Source of the DNA: Clarkia xantiana subsp. parviflora
Taxonomy: Eukaryota > Streptophyta > Magnoliopsida > Myrtales > Onagraceae
Assembly (NCBI GenBank): GCA_036873135.1
Contig: JAPTYO010000007.1
Coordinates: forward strand, 8,848,763-8,912,762
Length of the DNA stretch: 64,000 bases
Direction of reading: 5' to 3'
Every line of letters starts with the position of its first letter. Position 1 is the first letter of the stretch. Position numbers and translations under genes: made by a program. Positions 20,919 to 32,347 of this stretch are shown here, in pieces. The notes beneath the pieces were generated by a model. The model was given only the letters and a program-made list of their open reading frames with translations, searched no databases and was not told the origin of the DNA.

Positions 20919-21480
20919 TGGTAGTTTGAAATCTACCTCAAGATACGCTCTTGGGGGCGTCGAATCTGGTAGTGTTTTTTCTACCTCAAGATACGCTCTT
21001 GGGGGCGTCGAATCTGGTAGGTTGCAAATCTACCTCAAGATACGCTCCTGGGGGCGTCGAAATTCGTAGTTTTTGGAAACCACTCTCAAGATACGCTCTT
21101 GGTGCGTCGAAGGTCGTAGTGTAATAACTACTCTCAAGATACGCTCTTGGGGGCGTCGAAGGTCGTAGTATGAACACTACTCTCAAGATACGCTCCTGGG
21201 GGCGTCGAAGGTCGTAGTATGAACACTACTCTCAAGATACGCTCTTGGGGGCGTCGAAGGTCGTAGTATGAACACTACTCTCAAGATACGCTCTTGGGGG
21301 CGTCGAAGGTCGTAGTATAAAAACTACTCTCAAGATACGCTCTTGGGGGCGTCGAATCTGTTCGCGGGATAGGCTCCCGGAGGGCACAGGGTTCGTAGTT
21401 TTAGAACTACTCTCAAGATACGCTCTTGGGGGCGTCGAATGTGTTCGCGGGATTGGCTCCCGGAGGGCTCATAATGTTAC
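20919..21480. repeat. About 48-51 bp tandem array of two alternating hairpins
   Basis: About ten units alternate TCAAGATACGCTC-TTGG-GGGCGTCGAA with a second motif, GGTAG..CTACC or GTAGT..ACTAC. Both motifs are inverted repeats. Stem positions include 20920-24/20933-37, 20968-72/20981-85, 21016-20/21030-34, 21116-20/21127-31, 21165-69/21176-80 and 21214-18/21225-29. Loop sequences and lengths vary while the stem core GTAG/CTAC stays. The right end mixes in the GGATAGGCTCCCGGAGGGC module of the 103-bp array. Confidence 0.9.
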
Positions 21481-22264
21481 CTTATCTTGTGTCCTTTCTC
21501 ATGTAGGGTGCGTCTTTGGTATGCTTTTCGAGTCTTTACTTGACTTTTCCTTCTATGATATTGCATGCTACCACGCTTTTCCTTCAATGTGGGAGATCAC
21601 CTCTCGAGGGCGATGTTTGTGTGTTGCCGACTTAGGACGAGTTCGTATAGGGAGTTGATGATGTTTTCATCTTATGTGACCTCTTCTAGGAAAAGTGGTA
21701 TTGCATGTTCTTGTGATCTTCTGCCTCTAATCTCTTCTTTTACACTTAGATGGACTACCAAGCACTTATTCGTTTGGTGCCCCTCAAGTTGCTTGGTGGT
21801 CACACCGCCTTTCATATTTGGCCGTTGAAGGCCCCTCGTTCATTTTCTTGGTTGGGTACCCCTTATACTCGGGGCTCCCTTGTCTGCTTGTTTGAATGCG
21901 ATGAGTGTCCCTTGTAGGATTTACTCTTTCTCATGCTTGCTTGTTTCAGTTATAGGCATGGTTTGGATAATGCCTTAGTCGGATGTATCTTTAGGGATTG
22001 GGTGGAGAGCTTTTGCTTTGGGTGGTTGGGGGTGATTTTCATTCTCTTGATAACCAGGATGCGGCAGTGTCTGTATCCTAGGGGTGTTTGTAAATTCTTT
22101 CCCCCCCCCCTTCCTTGTGTTTTAGGTTGAAAAGCTCCCTCATAGAATGGTGTCTTGAGTTGTTAATCTCGTAGGTGTGTTTCAGACTAGTCAATCTGAT
22201 CCATGCTCTTTGCTCGTGCGTGGGGGGGTCTGACCGGGCTGTGATAATCTTGGAGTGTTGTGGC

Positions 22265-23247
22265 CTATGTAGTCAAAAACTAGTTTTTAACTCGTAAAAA
22301 CGTACGATTTAACGTTTTTACATAGAAAAACGACTTAAGTCGCAACTTACTCGTAATTCAAGTAGAAACGCTAGAGACGTACTATGGACTCGTGAAAACG
22401 TGTGGAAACGCGTTTATCCTACGTTTTTTCCGTTTTTACAAAACACTATGTGGGCCATTTTTTCTTTTACTAAACTAAAGCTCAATAAAACTCTCGGAAT
22501 TTTTAGCATTAAATTAATAATAAAATCAGTATTGCTTTTGTCCGTCTATGGAATAAAGACAGACGCCACAAAGGTAGATTACTTAGATTATTATTAATTT
22601 TTTATGTTTTTTTTTTGTGCAAAGAGACATATTTAGGTTTTGGGCTTCATTATAACTTAGTAATAAGAATTAAAATTCATCTTCGACTCTTTACTTTCCA
22701 ACTAGCCCCATATTATTATTTTAAGAATGTGATCATAATTTTTTAAATAATTAAACCGTGCTCGTATATTACACATTATTGTATGAAATAGCTAAAATAG
22801 TAAATACATTTTATCTATATTTTCAAAACCGACTAGGGCATTTAAGTTTAATATACATTAATTATTTAAATAATAGTATGTAAGAATCTTAGATTCCATC
22901 GATATTTCTTTTTCTTTTACGTCTGTCAAATTCTAAAATTTTAAATTCTCAGTTCATTTGACTCGCAAATTATTCTTACGAACCCACAACAATTGTTCAC
23001 TGTGATGACTAAGGTGACTATTACTAGGTCCATATATTTTATTAATAATATGTTAACAACTATTAATGAGTATATTTATTATTTCGTATTTATTTTGCAT
23101 AATTACAAATATGTACATTTATACACTTCATTACTACCGTTATTTTAGCATATATGTAGAAACTTACGTTTATACGTTCCGTTTTTACGACTCGATTCTA
23201 CCTACCCTTTTCCGTCTCTATTTAGAAACTCGTTTTTAACTGCATAG
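22265..23247. mobile_element. Non-autonomous hAT-like element nested in the Tat-type element
   Basis: Ends CTATGTAGTCAAAAACTAG and GTTTTTAACTGCATAG with a perfect 8-bp target duplication GTTGTGGC at 22257-22264 and 23248-23255. Both subterminal regions are packed with AAAACG / CGTTTTT words. The middle is AT-rich and non-coding. The 8-bp duplication points to hAT, although the terminal bases are not the usual hAT CAGGG or TAGGG. Confidence 0.85.
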
Positions 23248-24258
23248 GTTGTGGCACTTAGTGTGCGTTGCCTTTTCCTTTACATTGGAGTATTCTTCAA
23301 TGCCTTTAGGGAGTGTCACATTGGTCATGCTCCTCCCACCTTGAATCTTGATTATAGAATTCCTTTGAATTAGGACTTGAACCTAAAAAGGATGTTTTCC
23401 TTTAGGTTTGCAAGTGATGCTCCATGATTTTCCATGGGTTTGCCCCCGTATTGGCTATTCCTTGTTGGATAGCTTCATTAGAGACTGCATTTGTATTGCG
23501 TACGTATACGTGTTTGAGGTGTGTTGAGCTGACAAGTCCCTCCTTTTTCGTTTTGTCATATCCTTCATTCACCATGTATTCGGCGTATGGCCTTAAAGGC
23601 GGGATATTGTTCTAGTGTCCCTTTTATCGGGGTTCTCCTCTTGATGGGATGCCAGAGTCAAATGTCTTATCATTTGCAGACAAGGTGGTTGATCGGGATG
23701 TGCGTCTAGTGTGAGGGTTGATCTTGAAACCTTACTCCCCAAGCTTTTGAGCTCTTCTTTGGTTGATCTTGTAGAACTACTATCCTGCCCTAAGGCTCTT
23801 GATAGGAGATGTATCTCCTTTTCATACTTTAGTTGTTGCATTATTTCTTTTGCTAATCTTGCATCTTTAGAGTTTCTCTTTTGGTGCATGACTTCAATGA
23901 CAGGATTTTCTACCGATGTTTATTCTATTAGGACTTGTATCCTTGGTTGCCTTTCTTTCTTGTGCGATGGCGAGGGAGTGTTTATGAACACTCAAATGTG
24001 TCGTACTTGGTAGAGGTATGCGCCTAATCTTTATGGCGCTGTCTTGAATCTTCGTGTACCTATCTTTGATGAACATGTTATTCATTGCATATATGATACG
24101 GAGTCCAAGGATCTCCGGGTTAGGATCATATTTTGAGAACAGAGACATAGTCATCTATTAGATGACCTCTTTATCTACGGAGTTTATTTTTGCAAGGATA
24201 AATGCAAGGATACTTGTAAGGATACTTGTAAGGATATGTGTTTCATCCTTTTCCTGGT

Positions 24259-24489
24259 TCATTTGCAGTGCCGTGTCCCTAATGGGTGTGTTGATGTTCT
24301 GACCACCTTTACTAGTAGGGGGTCCCTTGGTATTAGGTATGCCTTACTTTTCTCTAGTATCATCAATGGTTGGTCATGGGAGATGTCTGACGGACTCCCT
24401 TCATGTACTATGGTTCTCTTCATGTCAAAGTTGGTGATTCCCTTGCTTATGACTAATATATCATTGTGTGGAAATACTATGTTTTCCAT
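24259..24489 (-). pseudogene. Degenerate gypsy aspartic-protease remnant
   Basis: The minus-strand frame reads FPHNDILVISKGITNFDMKR and then VHEGSPSDI, where active Tat-lineage proteases have the form PHxDALVI..VDTGSSADIL. It continues with a PRDPLLV..HPLGT segment like the usual PLVGF..HPLG. The catalytic DTG is replaced by HEG, so the protease is dead. No reverse transcriptase follows it. Confidence 0.55.
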
Positions 24490-25695
24490 ATCCCTTTTTA
24501 AAAGCTTGATGATGGTGTCACCATTCTTCCTTTGCTAGGCTTGGTGTCTTGAGAGTTTTTGATGGAAGTGTATTCCATTACCTGGGATGAGCTTACTAGG
24601 TGTAGTTGTATCTCCTGGCTACTTTGTGAAATCATAAATATCCGCTGGAGGTGTTTGCCTCTGATGGTGGGCGTTGCCCATGTGATATGGTTTCCTCCAT
24701 TTTTGGAGGGGTGAATTCGCGGCTACCCTCTCTTATTCTAACGGGCGTTTGTGGGGAGGGCATGTTGTGACTGGTGCCCCCCTTGCATACCAATGCCAGA
24801 TGGGATCCTTTGATGGACTTGGCCCTAGGATGTTTAGTGGAAGGTTATAGTAGGGGTAATCCTTTGTGACCTTCATGGTAGTTCCTCTATAGGATGTTGG
24901 GAGTGCTCAACTTATTTTTGTAAGTGAGCCTTCCATCTTGTGATCTTTCTCAGAAACTTGACCTTATAGGTGCCCTTTGAGATTGAGAAATCTATTTTTT
25001 GTGCATCCCTTGATTGGCGACGGCCTTTTACGGATTCTTCTAGTGGTCCACCTGTGTATATATATACCACGGAGCCCAAAGGCGTCCGGTATGGTCTTTC
25101 TTGGAAAACATGTTGATATCAAGTATCAAAATATACCCCTTTTAGGGAGTTGACTTGTTATGCAGTTAAATTAAATAAGAGGATATGGGAAGGATATGAG
25201 TGTGGGGTGTTGATACCCCTTACTTCCTTGGTAATGTAGTTGTCTTCCTCCAGTGGTCTGTGTGTATTCCTTCCACTTGAGGAATATAAGGTCGCATCCT
25301 TGCAAGGCGGACTAGGTGGAGGTGTATCCTTCATGTATGCTATGTGTGATCTCACTTCACTATGTCTCTCCATGAGACTTCCCATTGTAGTAGCTATGTA
25401 CTAACATGGTGTGGTACTCTATGAGTTCCCTGTTCAAGTTCTTGTCTTTTCGACTGCTCCCTTGTCCTAGGGGGATGTGTGCCAAGGGTTGTAATGCATG
25501 AGGGGTTTGGACCTGTCGTGCTATATCATGGGTAGGTGGTTGCTTTATTGTGTTGTTGGGACTATGTCCCTCCCTTTGAGCTTTCCTTGGTGTGTCCCTT
25601 AGGCATGTCTGTGGTGATACGGACTGTATGTGTGCATTGCCATGGTGGATGTTGGAACTCCTATATCCTTGTTGGTCTTGCATGTATGTCTTCCC

Positions 25696-26456
25696 TTAGT
25701 GCGGTGTATGTCCTTGTTGGGGTACTTGGTTGAACTCCTGCCTCCTTGGAGGTCTTGCCTGTCTATCTGCCCTCAGGGGGGTGTATGCCCTGGCATCCTG
25801 CTGTGTCTGTTGCTGCCTTGGAGGCACAAATTGCTGCCTTCCCTCTAGGAGTGGCCCTTGGTTATCTCTCATTTGTTCTTCTCGCTGCCTTGTTCGAGGG
25901 TGCGAGTGGTGTTCTTCTTCTGGGTCTTGTTCTTCCTCATGAACTTCTTCTTCTTCATGCTGGTGTTGCCTTCTCTGCCTGTTCCTCAGAGTCTCTATAT
26001 GGGCTAGCAGCTCATCCAATACGTTCATCAACCTCGGAGTCACTGTCTGTGCCCCTTGCGAGTATGCGGGCCTTATGTTGGTTGTGTGGGCACGATTGTC
26101 GTTCTTTTGAGTCAGTATTCCATATGGACACCCTTGAGGTTGTGCCTCATAGTAGTACCCCTGTGGAGGTGCCGTGTATTGGGATGGCACTCCTTATTGC
26201 CCCCCTGTCCCTCTGGTTTCCTAGTCAATGGAGTTGAAGCTGTGGAAGTCTCCTAGCCAGCTGGGCGTGAAGGTCCTCCTGCCTGCTTGTTAGGTTGGGG
26301 TGCCTGTGGGGCTACCTGAGGCTCTGGGTGTGCAGGCTGTTTCTCTGGGTTAGGCTGCCTTGCTGGAGGTATAGGCTGTCTCTCTCGCCTATTGCCCCCA
26401 GGTGGGCGGTGATGCCTAGATGCTAAGCTGTTCGTCATCGCTCTTGTTATTGCCAT
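25696..26456 (-). pseudogene. Gag remnant of the Tat-type element
   Basis: First methionine at 26456, 34 nt after the primer-binding site, giving MAITRAMTNSLASRHHR and a Pro/Gln-rich stretch with a stop at 26253. A second frame from 26190 to 25696 is rich in Gln, Arg, Glu and Pro (HEEEEVHEEEQDPEEEHH). This fits the disordered N-terminal part of plant gypsy gag. The frame is interrupted, and I saw no CCHC zinc knuckle or central gag domain further on. Confidence 0.5.
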
Positions 26457-26471
26457 GCTTTCTGTTCGAAG

Positions 26472-26489
26472 CCCACAGACGGCGCCAAG
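26472..26489 (-). other. Primer-binding site of the Tat-type element
   Basis: On the minus strand this reads CTTGGCGCCGTCTGTGGG, directly after the 5' LTR. TGGCGCCG sites are common in Tat and related gypsy elements. Confidence 0.8.
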
Positions 26490-27566
26490 TGTTAGGTTAT
26501 AAAGTCTAGGTCAACGGGTCGTCAATCTAGAATTTATCTCCCACTAATGAAATGTCGGGTTCAATGTTCCTAGGACTAGTCGTTCTGATACATGCCCTTC
26601 TGCTCCCTTGGGGTAGTTGTTCTGATGTATGTCCTTCTCTTCTCTCCTTCTGACCTCCTTTCCTTCTCTCCTTCTGACCTCCTGAGGCTTGTACTTCTTA
26701 CCCCTGGGGCTTGTCCTACTGCTCTATGCTCTTCTGCTTCCTTGGCTCTCTTCTCCTTGCCACCCTGCAAGAGGGGCAATACCAGGCACAGAGGGGGTGG
26801 TGCCTGATGAACCCTCTCCGATGCCTAAGTCAATACGGTTTTAGAGAGATAAAGCTAGAGAGATGTCATAGCAAAATTGTGCAACTTGCCAAGATCCTCC
26901 CATGAATAGTGGAGGTGGGGTATTTATAGGCAACAGTGTCATTAAGGTGGCTTAATGACATCGTTAACCTTTAAACACAGTTAATTAACATTTAAACATG
27001 TAATTAAGACCTTAGGATACGGAGAAGGTAGGCGGAGTAAACCGAGTATGGGAGTCCAAAAATGGTGCCGGGGCCCTTGGGGGGAAGGGAAATCCGACCC
27101 CCAAGGGTAGGGGTTGGGTGAGGGCACCCAACCCCTCCTAGGGAGGATGGGGTTGGCCAACCCCATCCCTCCTAGGAGAGATCGGGTTGGCCGACCCCAT
27201 CCCTCCTAGGAGAGATCGGGTTGGCCGACCCCATCCCTCCTAGGAGAGATCGGGTTGGCCGACCCCATCCCTCCTAGGAGAGATCGGGTTGGCCGACCCC
27301 ATCTCCCCTAGGGGAGATCGGGTTGGTCCACCCGATCTCCCCTAGGGGAGATCGGGTTGGCTGACCCGATCTCCCCTAGGGGAGGTCGGGTGTGGCCACC
27401 CAACCTCACCTAGGTGAGTTTGCCTCGGCCGGACGAGCGCTTCGGCCTCGTCCGAGCCGTTGATGTTCTCGCGAAGTGTTCGGATTGAAGTTTCGATTTA
27501 CAATCATTAACGGGATGATAAAAATACAACGGTTCGGAAGTCAACGGGTTCAAATTGGGCGTATAT
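26490..27566 (-). repeat. 5' LTR of the Tat-type element
   Basis: Nearly identical to 15422-16370 apart from about three substitutions, four extra 34-bp units, and loss of the last bases (CCATCACA), which are replaced by a TA run. The TATA box is at 26921-26928. Confidence 0.92.
27175..27385. repeat. 34-bp palindromic tandem array in the 5' LTR
   Basis: GATCGGGTTGG units recur at 27181, 27215, 27249, 27283, 27317 and 27351, exactly 34 bp apart. Spacers such as CCTAGGAG and CCCCTAGGGGAG are palindromic, so neighbouring units can fold together. The 3' LTR has only two units, at 16113 and 16147. Confidence 0.93.
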
Positions 27567-27589
27567 ATATATATATATATATATATATA

Positions 27590-28075
27590 CCAAAAGAGCT
27601 AGTAAATTGTCTACGAAACAAAATCCGAGATACCAAATTGTCAAAAAAATTCAATTAATAATTAGTCCACAAAATAAAACCTAAGCTATTAAATTATATT
27701 AAAAAAAATTAGTTTGTTACAGTATTTATGTGAACGATCAATTTAATAATTAACAATTTCTTTTATTATTATTTAAATTGTAATACATTATATAAATCTT
27801 CAATAATGATTTTCTCCGGTAATATTTTTTTCTAAAAAAAAATATCCGTTATCCAATTCTTGGATTCGCCACAAGGAAGATGTATGTTTCTGTCTAATAA
27901 TGGGATAAGGGTAAAAGGGGAAGTTCACAATTGTGGATTCATTGGTGCAGGATAGTAAATATTCCATAAGTTTACTTCAACAACAATAACAGCAGCTAGC
28001 TAGCTACATTTGGTTTAATCTTTTCGATTGGAACTCATTAATTCCAGCAACCACGAGCTAGCTAGCCCCGGTTAC
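27590..28075. other. Intergenic region
   Basis: AT-rich. It starts with repeat-like words (GCTAGTAAATTGTC, ACAAAATAAAACC) resembling the sequence left of the large LTR element. The right end is the 3' flank of the alpha-galactosidase gene. No gene seen. Confidence 0.4.
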
Positions 28076-31000
28076 TTACAATGGGGTAAGTATATACATC
28101 TTGCAGCCGTGTGGAACAACATTGGCACTCAACCGGAATTGCATGCTTTTTGACACGAACGAGTGCTGGCAAAATAAACATATTGTTGCATTTTATCAAC
28201 CAATCATCGTTATTAGCCATAATTTTGGGTTAATAAATCTTTTGGTACAATTTGTTAGACCACTTTTGACTTTCGGTATAATATCTATTTTTGTATATTT
28301 TTATGCAATACGTTTACAAGATGTATATTTTCTTTTAATTCATTATTAACTTTCCATCAATTTCTTCTGTTAAGTGTCCATGTGTAAGTCACGTGACTTC
28401 CCTCAAAGTTTCAATTTTGTTCAATTTAGTCCCTACTAATTTATTTCGATCAACAACTCTTATTCTGACCGCCAGACACACCCAAATCCGCTGGTGACCA
28501 ATCGGAGCCAGAGGTCTCCGATTGGAGCCTCTCGGCCCTAATTGGCCATAGAGGGCCCAGATTGGAGCTCTGTGTGGAGCTCCGGCTGAGCCATCTGTGG
28601 CTATGGTCTAAGCCACAGAGCTCCGATCTAGGCCCTTTGTGGCCTAATCGGGGCTGGAAGGCTCCGATTGGTGATCATTGGCGCACTTGGGGGTGGCCGA
28701 CGACTTTGGGGGTTGCTGGGAGAATAGTGGCTGACCGAGAAAATAATAGTTACTAAATTGTGTCAAACTGAAACTTATGAGGAAGTCACGTGGTTTGCAC
28801 ATTGATAAATAACGGTTGAAACGGATTAAAAATTAACAGATGCACAAAAAAATGTACAGCTTACAAACGTGCACAAAAAAGTATACAAGAAAATAGATGT
28901 TGCATCGAAACCAAAAGTGGTCAAACGTTTTGTAATAAGATCGGGCACATTACCGTCCAGACATCTCTGACAATCACCGATCGCGACGGAAGTAAACCGA
29001 GATCTCTCCAATTAACTGTAATGGCTGCTGCAGATTTACTTCTGTTCCACAGCACTACCACTAGTCTCTTCCCTGATAACCGTCCTGCCCAGATCTACTT
29101 CATCCATAATTAGAGTTGGAAAATGTGAAAACAAAGGCCTTAGAATAGTTTTTATTTAGAGTGGAGAATCAAAACCGTACTTCAAGACCGGATTGAGACC
29201 TTATTTTTCTTGCTTGTGCTCCAAGAAAGTCCTGATTAATACCAACCACCTCCTTATTGCCCAGGATTGCTAGAGTCTCTCTACTTGCAGATCGAATATC
29301 GCATCCTATCAGCAGTGGAGCCTGCATTTTTTTATGCAACATCAATCCAATTAGCATATATAAATACATAATACATATCTATATATATGTACATATTCTG
29401 CACGGACGAACGAACTTTCATAGCAGCCCAGATGCTGAAATGAGATCGGTATTCTTCTAGGCTCATTCCTCCATTGCCCACTTCCAACATATCGGGATCT
29501 AGTACAAACGTAGAACAAAAGGTCCAATCAATCTAAGAAGATGTTCTAAATAATTGGTGTTAAGAGCAGCAGTAATTCATGAGAAATTACACTACCATTC
29601 CATTGGCCAGGGCCTGCATATCTTCCCCAGATATTGTTCAAATCTGCAATCTGCATAACACTGAAATATCGATAATTTAGATAGACATTATAGCTCTTAA
29701 AATGCTTAACCCAAGAAAAAAAACAACCTTTGATAGGTGTTGTTGATGTCTCCAGTAGTTCTCCAAGCATTGCCATACTGACCAGCCCATTTAGCAGGAT
29801 CATCTTGGCCCCTAAATGGTTAATATTAGTGATATGGTTAAATATATTATATCTATAATTAGTGATAAAGTTGAGTATTTTATTTTTTATTTTTATCTGT
29901 TAGAATATCTTATTTAATTAGATTAAATTGATATGTATTATTTAAGGGACCATAACACTGAAGGAACAATATAAGTGTCCTTATGTAAGTAATTTTCAAA
30001 TGCTTTCTTAATTTTAGATTAAGTAGACTGACTAAAAAACCCGAAGTATACCATTCACAGAGAGAGTAAAGGATCGGGCGTCCCGCTTTGTGCAACGCGT
30101 AGCTCATTGCCGCGTATCTGAAGGAAGTTGAGGTTGTTACTCGCACAACAAGAAACCAAGTTCAATAAATAAAAATGTAAAAACCACTCCAAATGCTTGA
30201 GTGTGAAGGCAAACCTCTCCTGAGGACTGGATCCATCATTGTAGCAGTTATCATACTTCAAGTAATCAACCCCCTATAATAGCACAAAGTTATAATGTCA
30301 ATGCAGTTAATCATGTCCTTTTTAGTTTATTATTAACTTACCAAATTTGCGAGTTTGTTCAATGTGTTGTGAGCTGAACATTTCTTGTTGAACAAATTGT
30401 CAGCTGGACTTTTAAGAAATTTGCCATTTACTACCTAAATTTTGGAAAAATTAGCAATTTTTTAGCTAGAATTCGGAAAAACTTGCAATTTGTTGAGTTA
30501 TGATAGCATGTGCAAGTTTTTGTCCTCATTTAGCAGTTCTAGTGCAAATTCATGAACCAACAATTTGTGCAAAAAGAAACGATTCAGCTAGCAAGTTACT
30601 AATTAACAATTTTTTTTGCATAACCATAAAAGTTATCAAATGCTAATAAGATCAATTAAAGACGAACCCATTCTGCAAAGGTTTTAGCATCTTGTTCCTC
30701 ATGCCCTAACGATCCAGGCATCGTCTTGCTGCAGGTGTTATAACTGTTGAACAGAGCAGATAATCATAAAGTTAAAAGTTTTGTACATTTATTGCCAGTA
30801 TTTCAAATGAAGCTACATTTATGAATATAATCTAACCCAGCATCAGAATAAATCCCAAGCTTTAAGCCTCTAGCATGCATGTAATCAGCTAGAGCCTTGA
30901 TTCCTGAAGGAAATGTCGAGGATTTCGCTTCGAGATTTCCTCTCGCGTCTCTGTTACTCTCTGCCCAACAATCATCTAAATTTCCGAAAAATTCGAAAAA

Positions 31001-32031
31001 TAATGTTATAGACATAGCTATACCAAGAAAATTATCATTAATATAACCATTCCAATTTCCAACCCAAAAACTTACCAATGTTGACATATTTGTACCCTCT
31101 TGCTGCTAAGCCACTTGAAACAAGTGCATCAGCTGTCACAGACATTTAATAATAATAACATGTTAGCTGTTTACAACCTTACACTACCAGAAAATTGGTG
31201 ATTTGTGACGACATTTTTAAGGGAATCAATCCCTCCTAAATTATAGGAATTTTATAGGATTTGTTATGTTTTGAGTGAAGTTCCTTACAAAACTCAAAAT
31301 TTTGTAAACGATTTTCTACAGAAGTTTCTAGCCGAACTTTTGTTAAGAGTCGTTCCTTCAGAAATTTTCGAATGCCGTATTTATAAGAGATTTTCTTCAT
31401 TCCCTTACAAATAAGATTATATATCCCTAAAAAATAAATACATCACAAAATACTAGATTTCTTGTAATGTTATATCATACACCCGATTTGCCAAAGTGGG
31501 TTAACCGTTCTAGTTGACATTGATGATTTTACATCCAAGTCCGAAGAATGCACCTACTAGTCCAACCCAATCTGGTTGAGTATGTTTTTCTCACTTAGAC
31601 ACAGAAAATGAGAAATTCATGTTGAGATTGAGTAATACATCTCTGATTTATATACGCGTCGTATCACTTCTTTTTTATCTGATGTGGTACAAATCAGGGT
31701 ATTACAGATTTAGAGAATCATTACCAGTAGCCTTCACAATCTTCTCATTGACTCCACACTGAAAATGATTCCAACTGTTCCAACTATATAGAGAAAGTAA
31801 GAAATTTACGGTGGTTATATTCATATATATAATTTCCACCCAGTTCAAAGAACACTAAACAAAGTAATTAAGGAAGTGAAGGCTATATATACATTACCCC
31901 ATGGGTGGTGTTCGAGCAACGCCATTAACAAGAAGGAACTGAGTGTAACTCCCGGTGATATTACTGCCATTGGAGCTGCTTGTTGCAAATATGCAGAGAA
32001 GTAAGAATAGAACGGTTACTGGAGAAACCAT
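28076..32031 (-). CDS. AGAL: Alpha-galactosidase (GH27), secreted
   Basis: Hydrolyses terminal alpha-1,6-galactose from galacto-oligosaccharides and polysaccharides, in the wall or vacuole. Exons on the minus strand: 32031-31898, 31783-31725, 31132-31076, 30975-30837, 30743-30668, 30273-30215, 30117-30052, 29811-29728, 29660-29596, 29498-29416, 29321-29181, 29094-28954, 28165-28076. They total 1194 nt, 397 aa, in frame; plant enzymes are about 360-430 aa. The start gives a signal peptide ([16 protein letters not shown]). Motifs: [23 protein letters not shown] with nucleophile D163, WRTTGDI with acid/base D218 (the 55-residue spacing of the rice enzyme), AGPGQWNDPDM, then a C-terminal beta domain ending [10 protein letters not shown]. 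The last intron holds a MITE. The gene looks intact. Confidence 0.93.
28227..28945. mobile_element. Old MULE-type MITE in the last alpha-galactosidase intron
   Basis: Left arm from GGGTTAATAAATC. The arms match imperfectly (left AGACCACTTTTGACTTTCG against right CGAAACCAAAAGTGGTC; left AAGTCACGTGACTTCC against right GGAAGTCACGTGG). The centre is a GC-richer stretch with GGAGC and CTCCG words (about 28480-28700). The right arm ends within about 10-20 bp of the exon 12 splice donor (28953-28952). The target duplication is too decayed to call. Confidence 0.7.
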
Positions 32032-32102
32032 AGATCATATATATTATATATATAATGCGATTCAATAGGGAAGTGGATCTGGGTGTGTTGTGTTGTGTTG
32101 TG

Positions 32103-32111
32103 TTTATATGA
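32103..32111 (-). promoter_or_regulatory. Candidate TATA box of the alpha-galactosidase gene
   Basis: On the minus strand TCATATAAAC, about 75 nt upstream of the start codon and followed by an ACACA-rich leader. Confidence 0.45.
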
Positions 32112-32347
32112 GAAATGAAACTCAAAATTAGTTCAAAAGTGGTGTGGTGTTTAATTAATGAAAGCGCCTACCGTTGGTTGTCTATAATGTATTAGCAGTT
32201 GGTGGGGAGACAAAGACAGCACCAATTTATTCCACGATTTTGAGATTTGCTGAGCATCTCTTTAGATATCGTGTAGGGGTATACGTATATAGATCAACCG
32301 GTTCATCTATATATATAGAATGTCGGTGCGCATATGTTTGTTAACTA

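Larger units (their letters stand above)
15422..27566 (-). mobile_element. Non-autonomous Ty3/gypsy element, Tat type (LARD-like)
   Basis: LTRs at 15422-16370 and 26490-27566 enclose about 10.1 kb. The minus orientation follows from four signs: a primer-binding site reading CTTGGCGCCGTCTGTGGG next to the right LTR, a polypurine tract (rc CTCGGGGGCA) next to the left LTR, a TATA box CTATAAATACC on the minus strand of each LTR, and minus-strand gag and protease remnants near the 5' end. TGGCGCCG-type binding sites and an antisense ORF in the 3' half are known from Tat-lineage elements. I recognised no reverse transcriptase, RNase H or integrase motif. The LTRs differ by about three substitutions plus a 136-bp repeat expansion, so the insertion is recent. 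Two hAT elements and three tandem arrays lie inside. Confidence 0.85.

Noticed and set aside
20369..21480. CRISPR-like repeat-spacer pattern
   Set aside because: Units are contiguous or share homologous spacers, period and modules vary, no cas genes occur, and the array lies in a plant retrotransposon.
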